Of a DNA stretch of 8,305 bases, positions 1 through 6,515 are shown piece after piece (the stretch's first letter is position 1; every line of letters begins with the position of its first letter). The notes below the pieces were generated by a model. It ran no database searches. It was not told the origin of the DNA and saw only the letters and a list, made by a program, of their open reading frames with translations. Origin of the DNA: Bacillota bacterium (GTDB taxonomy: Bacteria; Bacillota; Clostridia; Clostridiales; Clostridiaceae). The stretch lies in NCBI GenBank assembly GCA_023417975.1, contig JAEZDX010000609.1, positions 1 to 8,305 of the forward strand, read 5' to 3'. A program made the position numbers and the translations under genes.

Positions 1-6
1 CTGTGA

Positions 7-678
7 TTATTGACCATTTTGCTTGCTGAGCCAATTTATGAAGTTTACGCAAATATCCCTATTTTTAGCTGAAGCTACTATTCCGAGAACCATATCTTTA
101 TGAGATACGGAAAGTTGCTGTAAAACAGGAAAATTGCTAATGTCGATGCCATATGGTTTTTCAACTTCACTTTCTCCTTCAACCTGAGCTTTAAAATTAA
201 GTAAAGTTAGTTCTTTTCCACTTTTTGCAGATAGTTCAGGTATAGAACTCAAATCTATAAAAAAACCTTGAGAAGCAAGTGCTTCAAAACCTTCCTTTGG
301 GATCATTATTATATCAATGTCACCGGCAGCAAGGGGAACATATAGCTGTTGATTACCTACAACAGATTTTGTGTCAGCACCTTGGTCACTTACAAAGACA
401 AAAGCCATATCCTGTTTCTTTTTGTCAGTGATGAGCTCGGACTCAGCCTTTTCCTGAAGTTTGGTTAGCGAATCCACATTCATACCCGAAGCAACCAATC
501 TTACATTTAAAACAGTGTCCTTACGATTAAGTAAACTTGATACTCCACCCACTGCTAATAGAATAACGATGATGGTGGTTATGATATGAAATTTGTAATA
601 TAACCAAATATAGGACACTTTCTGAGCCCTATTCATATTAGCTGTAGCTTGCTTAAAGGTTCTCTTATCTCTTTCCAA
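7..678 (-). CDS. Membrane-anchored protein of unknown function with solute-binding-like ectodomain
   Basis: Predicted 223-residue protein anchored by one N-terminal membrane segment. Residues 1-29 are basic and probably cytosolic, about 30-50 form a single hydrophobic helix, and 51-223 should lie outside the cell. It lacks a lipobox or a cleavable-looking signal peptide. The ectodomain has LAAGDIDIIMIP (116-127), YGIDIS (176-181) and a C-terminal NFINWL (212-217). These resemble pieces of the extracellular solute-binding-protein fold, and similar short anchored proteins are common in Clostridia, but no ligand or transporter partner is visible. The start is TTG at 676-678, chosen because GGAGGG lies 6 nt upstream; an ATG at 690-692 is out of frame. 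The stop is TAA at 7-9, so the gene is complete. It follows the phosphofructokinase gene on the same strand after about 150 bp without an obvious terminator, so read-through is possible. The coding call is firm; the function is unknown. Confidence 0.8.
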   Translation of the reverse strand: MERDKRTFKQATANMNRAQKVSYIWLYYKFHIITTIIVILLAVGGVSSLLNRKDTVLNVRLVASGMNVDSLTKLQEKAESELITDKKKQDMAFVFVSDQGADTKSVVGNQQLYVPLAAGDIDIIMIPKEGFEALASQGFFIDLSSIPELSAKSGKELTLLNFKAQVEGESEVEKPYGIDISNFPVLQQLSVSHKDMVLGIVASAKNRDICVNFINWLSKQNGQ

Positions 679-684
679 AAAAAT

Positions 685-690
685 CCCTCC
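685..690 (-). promoter_or_regulatory. Ribosome binding site deciding a TTG start
   Basis: GGAGGG on the minus strand, 6 nt before the TTG codon at 676-678. No in-frame ATG has a comparable site, so this fixes TTG as the likely start of the membrane-anchored protein. Confidence 0.75.
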
Positions 691-755
691 ATTTACATCC
701 GTAAGTTAATAATTAATATATGCCTTAGTGATATGTTATATAGTTCATAAGATAA

Positions 756-792
756 ATAACCACATAATATATTATAATTAATTATAACCACA
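756..792. repeat. AT-rich spacer with a 16-bp palindrome and a 9-bp direct repeat
   Basis: Between the phosphofructokinase stop and the membrane-anchored gene lies the perfect palindrome TTATAATTAATTATAA (772-787). ATAACCACA occurs twice in the same orientation at 756-764 and 784-792, exactly 28 bp apart, the second copy overlapping the palindrome. On the minus strand TATAAT occurs at 781-786 and 771-776, but neither has a convincing -35 at 16-18 bp. The segment may hold a promoter with an operator for the minus-strand gene. In such AT-rich DNA chance is a real alternative. Confidence 0.35.
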
Positions 793-829
793 GAATAAAT
801 AGATTTATAATATTTTATTACAATATACC

Positions 830-2068
830 CTATGCAGTAATAAGATTATTTTTATCAATGACAAAGTAACTCGGTAGTGCCGAAGTTTTAATAGTATCAT
901 TACAACCATTGATTAAGGGATATATGTAATCAATAGCTTCTTTTGTAATGAAATTACCTCTTTCATTGATCCATTCACTTGGGAAGTATTTTATTCTATT
1001 ACATACCTTATCGGCATCAATTAGAGTGAATTCACTTACATACGGACTATTTGAAAGTCTTTTAATACCTATCATGGAAGCGCTAATTCCTTTTTGAGCG
1101 CAATTTAATGCAAATTCACCCGCGCCGAAAGCTTCAGCAATATCTGTACCGGATACTATATGCATACCGCAGCGCTGCATAACTCCCAATTCTAAGGTTT
1201 TTACTCTGGAGGTGATTCCTGAGGTTACTATTAAGGATTTTAAGTATGAGGAAACACCACCAAGCTGAGCGTGTCCAAAGTTATCCTGCGAATCTGATTT
1301 GGACAACTCTGAAAGATACGTTCCGTCAGAGTTTTTAAGTCCTTCAGAAACTAATACATATACATGTTTTTTCTTTCTATAAGCTTTTGAAATGTCCTTC
1401 AGAAAATCTTTGTTATTAAAGGTTCTTTCCGGAAGATAGATGAAATCAGCGGCAGGATGTCCATTTAAAGTGGCTAAGGCTCCGCTGGCAGCTAACCAGC
1501 CTGTATCTCTACCCATAGTTTCCAGTATAAATACTCCGTTATTTGAATAGACAGTTGAATCCAAATAGGTTTCAAGAACTGTCGTGGCTATTAGACGAGC
1601 AGCACTTGCAAAGCCGGGGCAATGATCAGTAATAACTAAATCATTATCAATAGTTTTGGGAATTCCTAAAATCAGCTTATTTATGGATTTAGCTTTTGCA
1701 TATTGGCTTAACTTGCTTACAGTATCCATAGAGTCATTTCCACCAATATAAAAGAAAGCTTCTATTTTATATTTATCTAAAATATCAAATATTTTTTCAT
1801 ATTCCTTTTCAGACTTTTCTAAAGTACTTAACTTATACCTGCAGGAGCCTAAAGCAGAAGAAGGTGTGTACTTTAGATTATGTATTTGTGCTTCATTAAT
1901 ACAGGTTAGATTAATAATTTTTTCATTAATAATACCTTCTATGCCATTTATTCCACCGTAAACATTATCAAAAAATCCTTGCAGCTTATTTGCTGATAAA
2001 ATACCGGCGGCACTGGCATTAATGACAGGAGTCGGACCACCGGATTGTGCTATGATACAATTGCGCAT
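830..2068 (-). CDS. 6-phosphofructokinase, pyrophosphate-dependent type
   Basis: Cytosolic enzyme of 412 residues that phosphorylates fructose 6-phosphate to fructose 1,6-bisphosphate. Visible family motifs are the N-terminal SGGPTPVIN (about 9-17), GGNDS (109-113), PKTIDND (137-143) with the catalytic Asp141, MGRDTG (185-190) and PERTF (213-217). Donor choice is readable. ATP enzymes have Gly at the fourth position of the GGDGS motif and PGTIDND at the active site. Here Asp112 and Lys138 replace those glycines, the signature of pyrophosphate-dependent enzymes, which work reversibly. Length also fits that branch, since classic ATP enzymes are near 320 residues. The ATG at 2066-2068 follows GGAGG at 2076-2080 on the minus strand. 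The gene is divergent from the manganese exporter. Family is certain; donor specificity is inferred from the residues. Confidence 0.93.
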   Translation of the reverse strand: MRNCIIAQSGGPTPVINASAAGILSANKLQGFFDNVYGGINGIEGIINEKIINLTCINEAQIHNLKYTPSSALGSCRYKLSTLEKSEKEYEKIFDILDKYKIEAFFYIGGNDSMDTVSKLSQYAKAKSINKLILGIPKTIDNDLVITDHCPGFASAARLIATTVLETYLDSTVYSNNGVFILETMGRDTGWLAASGALATLNGHPAADFIYLPERTFNNKDFLKDISKAYRKKKHVYVLVSEGLKNSDGTYLSELSKSDSQDNFGHAQLGGVSSYLKSLIVTSGITSRVKTLELGVMQRCGMHIVSGTDIAEAFGAGEFALNCAQKGISASMIGIKRLSNSPYVSEFTLIDADKVCNRIKYFPSEWINERGNFITKEAIDYIYPLINGCNDTIKTSALPSYFVIDKNNLITA

Positions 2069-2185
2069 ACTTCTACCTCCAATAATAAATGTTTAATATA
2101 CATAAAATATTATACATATATTATTTAAAAAGTATAGTACATATAATAAAAAAAAGGAAAAATGATGTCTATATATGTATATGTG

Positions 2186-2213
2186 ATATACAAAAGCAAA
2201 TGTTTTTGTATAT
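2186..2213. repeat. Inverted repeat with 10-bp arms in the divergent intergenic region
   Basis: ATATACAAAA (2186-2195) and its exact reverse complement TTTTGTATAT (2204-2213) flank an 8-nt loop. It lies between two divergently transcribed genes, so a terminator role is unlikely; it would make better sense as an operator or a leader hairpin. The rest of 2069-2352 is very AT-rich with A-runs, plus the mntP promoter and dyad listed separately. I see no small gene there. Confidence 0.4.
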
Positions 2214-2252
2214 ATGAATACAGTAAATATTTAAATAATAAATGAATTGATT

Positions 2253-2281
2253 TTGCATATAAATTAAGTATGCAGTATAAG
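2253..2281 (+). promoter_or_regulatory. Candidate sigma-A promoter for the manganese exporter
   Basis: TTGCAT (2253-2258) and TATAAG (2276-2281) are separated by exactly 17 bp. The -10 matches the consensus at five of six positions and the -35 at three. Transcription would begin near 2288, giving a leader of about 70 nt to the coding start. The -10 is embedded in a dyad. Confidence 0.5.
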
Positions 2282-2292
2282 CTTATAACTGC
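2272..2292. promoter_or_regulatory. Dyad overlapping the -10 of the mntP promoter, candidate operator
   Basis: GCAG, then the perfect 12-bp palindrome TATAAGCTTATA (2276-2287), then one unpaired A and CTGC. Together these form two 10-base arms interrupted by a single extra base. It covers the -10 hexamer and the expected transcription start, the position where a bound repressor would block polymerase. No regulator is encoded nearby, and the sequence does not match a metal-regulator box I recognise. Confidence 0.4.
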
Positions 2293-2361
2293 TGAAGATT
2301 ATATTATAGGAAATAGAACAAAATAAAAGGTTGGTGAATAATTTGAAAGGTTGTGTTTGCT

Positions 2362-2916
2362 GTGACTTTATATAGTCTGCTGCTAATTGCTTTGGCTCTC
2401 TCTCTGGATGCCTTTGGGGTAGCGTTGAGTATAGGGCTTAATCCAAATGTTAGGGCTATAAATAAACTGATATTCTGTGTTTCCTTTGGTTTCTTTCAAT
2501 ATTTATTTTCTTTTGTAGGCAGCTTTGCAGGATTTTATTTTACCTCATATATAGCAGCTATGCCGGAAGTAATTGGTGGAATGATTATAAGTATTGTAGG
2601 AGTATTGATGATAAAGGAAGGTATGGAAGAAAAGGAGGAATGCCTACTTTTTACTCCAAGGATGTATATAATTCTTGGAGCATCCGTAAGCATAGATGCT
2701 TTGGTTGTGGGGTTTACCGCCTTCGGGAATATACATAATAATATAAGAATTCTTTTATGCACCGTTATTATAGGTATAATCTCCTTCATAATGTCCGCTA
2801 TTGCCTTTATAATATCAAAATATTTAAAGAAAATATCTGTAATTGCAAGATATGCAGACTATATCGGAGGTATTATTCTCGTTATATTCGGCTTAAAAAT
2901 GATTTTTTTTAGATGA
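2362..2916 (+). CDS. mntP: MntP-family manganese efflux pump
   Basis: Polytopic inner-membrane protein of 184 residues (187 if begun at GTG 2353) built of about six hydrophobic helices, as in MntP, which exports excess Mn2+. Two internally similar halves carry the family's paired motifs: SLDAFGVALSIG in helix 1 and SIDALVVG in helix 4, each with an intramembrane Asp (16 and 112) expected to bind metal. A C-terminal ADYIGGIILVIFG matches the equivalent E. coli stretch in character. An in-frame stop at 2344-2346 leaves only GTG 2353 or GTG 2362. AAAGG at 2346-2350 lies just 2 nt from the first and 11 nt from the second. Starting at 2362 also puts the first Asp at residue 16 as in E. coli MntP, so I prefer it. 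The sporulation membrane protein YtaF is a related family and cannot be wholly excluded. No yybP-ykoY manganese riboswitch is recognisable upstream. Confidence 0.82.
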   Translation: MTLYSLLLIALALSLDAFGVALSIGLNPNVRAINKLIFCVSFGFFQYLFSFVGSFAGFYFTSYIAAMPEVIGGMIISIVGVLMIKEGMEEKEECLLFTPRMYIILGASVSIDALVVGFTAFGNIHNNIRILLCTVIIGIISFIMSAIAFIISKYLKKISVIARYADYIGGIILVIFGLKMIFFR

Positions 2917-2951
2917 TGCTTGCTAATAATATCACTGCTGAATAAAAAAAT

Positions 2952-2980
2952 TTAATAGTGCACATTATTTATGTTATAAT
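2952..2980 (+). promoter_or_regulatory. Extended -10 sigma-A promoter upstream of the acidic protein and pepF
   Basis: TTAATA (2952-2957), a 17-bp spacer, then a consensus TATAAT (2975-2980) preceded by TG at 2972-2973, an extended -10 element. Transcription should begin near 2987, giving a leader of roughly 70 nt. It probably drives both 3061-3462 and pepF. Confidence 0.65.
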
Positions 2981-3015
2981 AAAAGGAAATCATCATGGAA
3001 AAATATGCATGAAGG

Positions 3016-3032
3016 TAATACTTAAAGTATTA
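3016..3032. promoter_or_regulatory. 8-1-8 dyad in the leader, candidate operator
   Basis: TAATACTTAAAGTATTA is a perfect inverted repeat of 8-base arms around one central base. It lies about 30 nt downstream of the predicted transcription start and about 10 nt before the GAGGAG ribosome binding site. Its geometry resembles 7-1-7 operators of the Fur/PerR class, but its bases are not a known box of that class. The arms are too close to fold into a stable RNA hairpin, so a DNA-level operator is the more sensible reading. Confidence 0.3.
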
Positions 3033-3060
3033 AAATAACGAATAGAGGAGATGATACATA

Positions 3061-3462
3061 ATGGATTTTTCATCGATAGTGATTATGGAAAAGGATAAAG
3101 AAACGGGAATATTAAGTAAAGAATTGGGCAGCTATAAAGTTGAGGAAGGTGCCGAATATATAACTAAAGCTTTTAGTGTGGAGGAGCTAGTTCATATCTA
3201 TTTCAGCACAGGAAGAGATGTTGAAGAATGGGAATACTCTGCCATATATGATTGTTTTCCTGAGGATGAATTTGAAAAAGAAGGTTTTCACATAGAATTT
3301 ATGGATGATGAATACAATCCCACATGGCTTGTAAAATTCAAATTCGAAGAGGAACATTCAGAAATGGAATCAAAGATTTTGAATTTGTGCAAATTAATCA
3401 GCCATAGTATGGAAGGCACTATTGAACAGATTAAAGGAAAAGAAGAAGAATATACGGAATAA
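3061..3462 (+). CDS. Small acidic protein of unknown function
   Basis: A 133-residue soluble protein with no signal peptide or membrane segment, strongly rich in Glu and Asp, with an aromatic-acidic core: DVEEWEYSAIYD (about 53-64) and DDEYNPTWLVKFKF (about 81-94). The C-terminal third is predicted helical and charged. It resembles a conserved uncharacterised clostridial family, possibly the one catalogued as DUF6762; I recall that number from memory and could not verify it. The ATG follows GAGGAG at 3045-3050. It lies 46 nt upstream of pepF with no terminator between, so the two are probably co-transcribed from the promoter at 2952-2980. No catalytic motif is visible and I assign no function. 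Confidence 0.85.
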   Translation: MDFSSIVIMEKDKETGILSKELGSYKVEEGAEYITKAFSVEELVHIYFSTGRDVEEWEYSAIYDCFPEDEFEKEGFHIEFMDDEYNPTWLVKFKFEEEHSEMESKILNLCKLISHSMEGTIEQIKGKEEEYTE

Positions 3463-3508
3463 CAGAATATAAGCAATAGGTAACAATTATTGAGAAGGAG
3501 GCATTAAA

Positions 3509-5305
3509 ATGTCAGAGGCTAAGAAAGTTAAAACAAGAGGAGAAATCTGTGAAAAGGACAAATGGGATATAAGTAAAATTTACAATTCCGATGAACAATG
3601 GGAAAAAGATTTTAAGAATTTAAAGGAAGAAGCCTTGCAGCTAAAACAATATGTAGGCAAACTTTCAGATCCTACAGAGCTGCTAAATTATCTTAGATTA
3701 AGCGAAAAGATATCGAGAGCTGCTGAAAAATTGTTCATTTATGCACATTTAAAATATGATGAGGATACTGCCAATTCAAAGTATCAAGGGCTGAAAGATA
3801 AGGTAGATACATACCTTTCAGAGCTGAGAAGTTATGAGGCTTTCTTTACACCTGAATTGTTGGAACTACCGGACGGAACGGTAGAAAAGGCTTTGGATCA
3901 AGTAGATGAATTGAAAGTATATGATTTTATGTTAAAGGACATACTGAAAATGAAGCCTCATACTCTGAGTAAAGCGGAGGAAGAACTTCTTGCATCCGTT
4001 TCAGATTGTTTGGAGGCTCCGCATAACATATTCGGAATGCTTACTAATGCCGATATGACCTTCCCTGTAATAAAGGATGAGGACGGCAATGATGTAGAGC
4101 TTACAGAAGTAAATTACAGCGGATTTATTAGGAGCAGAAACAGAAAAGTAAGAGAAGATGCGTTTAAGGCACTGTTCAATACATACGAGAAATATAGAAA
4201 TACTTTTTCAGCGTCATTGACATCTTCCATAAAGAACTTTATATTCAATGCAAAAGTAAGGAAGTTTAATTCGTCATTGGAAAGCTCCTTGAAGCCTAAT
4301 GATATACCTGTAGAGGTGTATGAAAATGCTGTCAGTACTATGAACAATCATATGGATATCCTTCATAGATATGTGAGAGTTAAGAAGAAACTTCTAGGAC
4401 TAGACGAGATACATATGTATGATTTATATGTGCCGCTTGTTGAAATCGAAAAACAGCACATAGTATTCGATGAGGCAGTGAATATAGTTAAAGAAGGCTT
4501 GAATCCTCTTGGCAGCGAATATCTGGCTATATTTGATGAAGGAATAAAAGAAGGCTGGATTGACAGATATGAGAATAAAGGTAAGCGCGGTGGGGCGTAT
4601 TCATGGGGAAGCTATGATACTATGCCATATGTGTTGTTGAATTACAATTATGAGTTAAATGATGTTTCAACATTAGCACATGAAATGGGCCATTCAATAA
4701 ATTCATATTACTCAAGAAAGGAACAGCCCTTTATATATGCTGATTATACATTGTTTACAGCAGAAGTTGCATCTACGACTAACGAGGCATTGCTAATTCA
4801 TCACCTTATAAATAAGGAACAGGATGCGAAAAAGAAGCTGTATCTTATAAATCAAGAATTAGAACAGATTAGAACTACTGTATTCAGACAGATGATGTTT
4901 GCAGAATTTGAGAAGCTTACTCATGAAAGTATGGAAAACGGAAATCCGCTGACAGCTGAAGATTTATGCAGTATATGGCATGAATTAAATGTAAAATATT
5001 TCGGACCGGATATGATAGTGGATAAAGAAATAGACATGGAATGGGCAAGAATTCCTCATTTCTATTCCGATTTTTATGTTTATCAATATGCAACCGGATA
5101 TGCTGCAGCCAGTTCTTTTGCAAAGTCTATACTTGAGGATGGAGATAAGGCTGTTAAACCTTATATTGAATTTTTAAAAGCAGGCGGAAGCGACTATCCT
5201 ATCGATATTTTGAAGAAGGCAGGTGTGGATATGACCACGCCAAAGCCCCTTGAGGATACAATCAGCAGATTTGCGGAACTTCTTGATATGATGGAAAAAT
5301 ATTAA
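3509..5305 (+). CDS. pepF: Oligoendopeptidase F (M3 family zinc peptidase)
   Basis: Cytosolic zinc metallopeptidase of 598 residues, the usual length for PepF, which cleaves short peptides of roughly 7-17 residues in peptide recycling and nutrition. The helical N-terminal domain (about 1-200) is followed by the catalytic M3 domain. The zinc site is HEMGH at 391-395, with Glu392 as the catalytic base and His391 and His395 as ligands. The third ligand is very likely Glu419 in TAEVAST, 28 residues on. GKRGGAYSWGSYD just upstream and YVYQYATGYAAA (about 523-534), which supplies substrate-contacting tyrosines, are family hallmarks. The ATG at 3509 has AAGGAGG at 3495-3501 with 7-nt spacing. There is no signal peptide, so it acts inside the cell. 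It is the second gene of the unit begun by the small acidic protein and ends just before a strong terminator. The frame is intact and all key residues are present. Confidence 0.97.
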   Translation: MSEAKKVKTRGEICEKDKWDISKIYNSDEQWEKDFKNLKEEALQLKQYVGKLSDPTELLNYLRLSEKISRAAEKLFIYAHLKYDEDTANSKYQGLKDKVDTYLSELRSYEAFFTPELLELPDGTVEKALDQVDELKVYDFMLKDILKMKPHTLSKAEEELLASVSDCLEAPHNIFGMLTNADMTFPVIKDEDGNDVELTEVNYSGFIRSRNRKVREDAFKALFNTYEKYRNTFSASLTSSIKNFIFNAKVRKFNSSLESSLKPNDIPVEVYENAVSTMNNHMDILHRYVRVKKKLLGLDEIHMYDLYVPLVEIEKQHIVFDEAVNIVKEGLNPLGSEYLAIFDEGIKEGWIDRYENKGKRGGAYSWGSYDTMPYVLLNYNYELNDVSTLAHEMGHSINSYYSRKEQPFIYADYTLFTAEVASTTNEALLIHHLINKEQDAKKKLYLINQELEQIRTTVFRQMMFAEFEKLTHESMENGNPLTAEDLCSIWHELNVKYFGPDMIVDKEIDMEWARIPHFYSDFYVYQYATGYAAASSFAKSILEDGDKAVKPYIEFLKAGGSDYPIDILKKAGVDMTTPKPLEDTISRFAELLDMMEKY

Positions 5306-5315
5306 TTATACTTAT

Positions 5316-5360
5316 AAAAAGATGGAGATTATTATAGTTATTATCTCTGTCTTTTTATTT
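5316..5360 (+). terminator. Rho-independent terminator after pepF
   Basis: Arms 5316-5329 (AAAAAGATGGAGAT) and 5343-5356 (ATCTCTGTCTTTTT) pair over 14 positions with two G-U wobbles around a 13-nt loop. The distal arm merges into the T-rich tract. It begins 11 nt after the pepF stop and separates that unit from the HD-GYP operon. Confidence 0.8.
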
Positions 5361-5380
5361 TGGAAAAATTATATAAATGG

Positions 5381-5409
5381 CTGAAATTTGTATATTTATG
5401 TAGTATAAT
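5381..5409 (+). promoter_or_regulatory. Sigma-A promoter of the HD-GYP-rhomboid operon
   Basis: CTGAAA (5381-5386), a 17-bp spacer and a consensus TATAAT (5404-5409). The -35 matches at four of six positions. The start of transcription would be near 5416, leaving a short leader of about 27 nt, which leaves little room for a riboswitch. Confidence 0.6.
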
Positions 5410-5432
5410 AGGCTAAGTTAGAAAAAATTTAT

Positions 5433-5438
5433 GAGGTG
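5433..5438 (+). promoter_or_regulatory. Ribosome binding site deciding the HD-GYP start
   Basis: GAGGTG lies 4 nt before the ATG at 5443 and just inside the alternative ATG at 5431, which itself has only an A/T-rich leader. This favours 5443 as the true start, making the protein 352 rather than 356 residues. Confidence 0.6.
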
Positions 5439-5442
5439 TGTT

Positions 5443-6501
5443 ATGAGGCTTGAATTTATTAATAGAGTGGTGGATGGAGAAATTCTCGGAAGAAGTATAC
5501 TGGGAAGTGATGGGAAAATATTGTTAAGGTCAGGCGTCAAATTGACCGGCAGGTATATTGCAAAATTAAAAGAATTAGGTGTTTTTTATGTATACATTGA
5601 GGATGATCGGCTTAGTGATGTTCGAGTTGAAGATGAAAGACTTCTGCAGCTGAAAAAAAATACATTGAAAAATATGTCTGTTATCACGAAAAATGTTAAT
5701 AATTATAATAAATTTGAGTTTAAAAAATCGTTAAGGATAGTGGAAGAGTTAATAGAATATATTATAGATGACGGTGAAGTCAATTTAAGCCTTTATGATA
5801 TAAAGACTCATGACAACTATACTTATTTGCATAGTATAGATACAGGAATAATGGCAGCATTTATAGGGTTGGCTTTTAATTATTCCAGTAGTGATCTTAA
5901 GGAATTGGGACTTGGAGCTATATTGCACGATATAGGCAAGACAAAAATAGATTTTAAGATTATAAATAAAGCAGGAAAGCTTACAAATGAAGAATTTGCT
6001 GAGATGAAAAAGCATCCCAGCTATGGCGCACAGATGTTAAGGAAAAACTATACTATTACTGATAATGTAATTAATATAGTAGAACAGCATCATGAACGTG
6101 TAGATGGAAAGGGATATCCAAATGGATTAAAGGGTAATGAAATCAATAGATTTGCAAGTATAGTAAGCGTTTGTGATGTCTATGATGCTGTAAGTAATGA
6201 CAGAAGCTACAGAAAAAAGCTAAAGCCCAATGAGTCTTATGAATTAATATTATCCGGCGTCGGAACTGCCTTTAGTGAGGAGGTAGTCCAAAAGTTTAAG
6301 GAAACCTTTGCTGTGTATCCTTTAGGCTGCTGTTTAAAATTATCAAATAATCTGGAGGGATATGTAATAAAGCAAAATAAGAACTTTCCGGATAGGCCTG
6401 TGCTAAGAATTTTGTATGACAGCAATACTAAGAAGCCAATACCTTTCTATGAAGTTGATTTGCTTCAAAATCCAAACTTAATTGTAGAAGCAATAATTTA
6501 A
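5443..6501 (+). CDS. HD-GYP domain protein, probable cyclic-di-GMP phosphodiesterase
   Basis: A soluble 352-residue protein. Residues about 1-55 form a small N-terminal module (LEFINRVVDGEILG... to YVYIED) often seen before clostridial HD-GYP domains. Residues about 105-290 are the HD-GYP domain, whose characterised members hydrolyse c-di-GMP or related cyclic dinucleotides. Metal-binding and catalytic motifs are intact: His130 in YLHSIDTG, HDIGK at 162-166, the paired histidines 216-217, the defining GYP at 224-226 in DGKGYP, and Asp245 in VCDVYDAV. A further 55 residues or so follow the domain (from about 293) with alternating strand-like segments; I do not recognise this tail. No receiver domain or membrane segment is present, so the input signal is unknown. 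Start chosen at 5443 from the ribosome binding site. The rhomboid gene begins 14 nt downstream, so the two form an operon. Confidence 0.9.
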   Translation: MRLEFINRVVDGEILGRSILGSDGKILLRSGVKLTGRYIAKLKELGVFYVYIEDDRLSDVRVEDERLLQLKKNTLKNMSVITKNVNNYNKFEFKKSLRIVEELIEYIIDDGEVNLSLYDIKTHDNYTYLHSIDTGIMAAFIGLAFNYSSSDLKELGLGAILHDIGKTKIDFKIINKAGKLTNEEFAEMKKHPSYGAQMLRKNYTITDNVINIVEQHHERVDGKGYPNGLKGNEINRFASIVSVCDVYDAVSNDRSYRKKLKPNESYELILSGVGTAFSEEVVQKFKETFAVYPLGCCLKLSNNLEGYVIKQNKNFPDRPVLRILYDSNTKKPIPFYEVDLLQNPNLIVEAII

Positions 6502-6502
6502 A

Positions 6503-6508
6503 GAGGTG
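6503..6508 (+). promoter_or_regulatory. Ribosome binding site for the TTG start of the rhomboid gene
   Basis: GAGGTG with a 7-nt spacer to TTG at 6516. It lies immediately after the HD-GYP stop codon, supporting TTG as the start and translation from the same mRNA. Confidence 0.65.
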
Positions 6509-6515
6509 TATAACG

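Noticed and set aside
2069..2352. yybP-ykoY manganese riboswitch upstream of mntP
   Set aside because: I looked for its conserved GC-containing core and found only AT-rich sequence. Absence is judged by eye; a covariance-model search would settle it.
2343..2375. TTG start at 2343 as an alternative beginning for mntP
   Set aside because: It is in a different frame from mntP and meets TAG within about 11 codons, so it cannot encode the transporter.
2535..2789. 84-codon open frame on the minus strand inside mntP
   Set aside because: It lies wholly antisense to a convincing membrane transporter gene, has no ribosome binding site of note and no recognisable motif.
2903..2910. Run of eight T residues at the end of mntP, read as a terminator or a frameshift site
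   Set aside because: It lies inside the coding sequence, encodes Ile-Phe-Phe, has no preceding hairpin, and the frame closes three codons later as expected for the family.
2995..3012. Five-codon ATG frame just after the promoter upstream of 3061
   Set aside because: The purine-rich stretch before it overlaps the predicted transcription start, so it would scarcely be in the mRNA. It is too short to judge as a leader peptide.
5431..5442. ATG at 5431 as the start of the HD-GYP protein
   Set aside because: Only GAAAAAATTT precedes it, whereas GAGGTG is correctly placed for the ATG at 5443.
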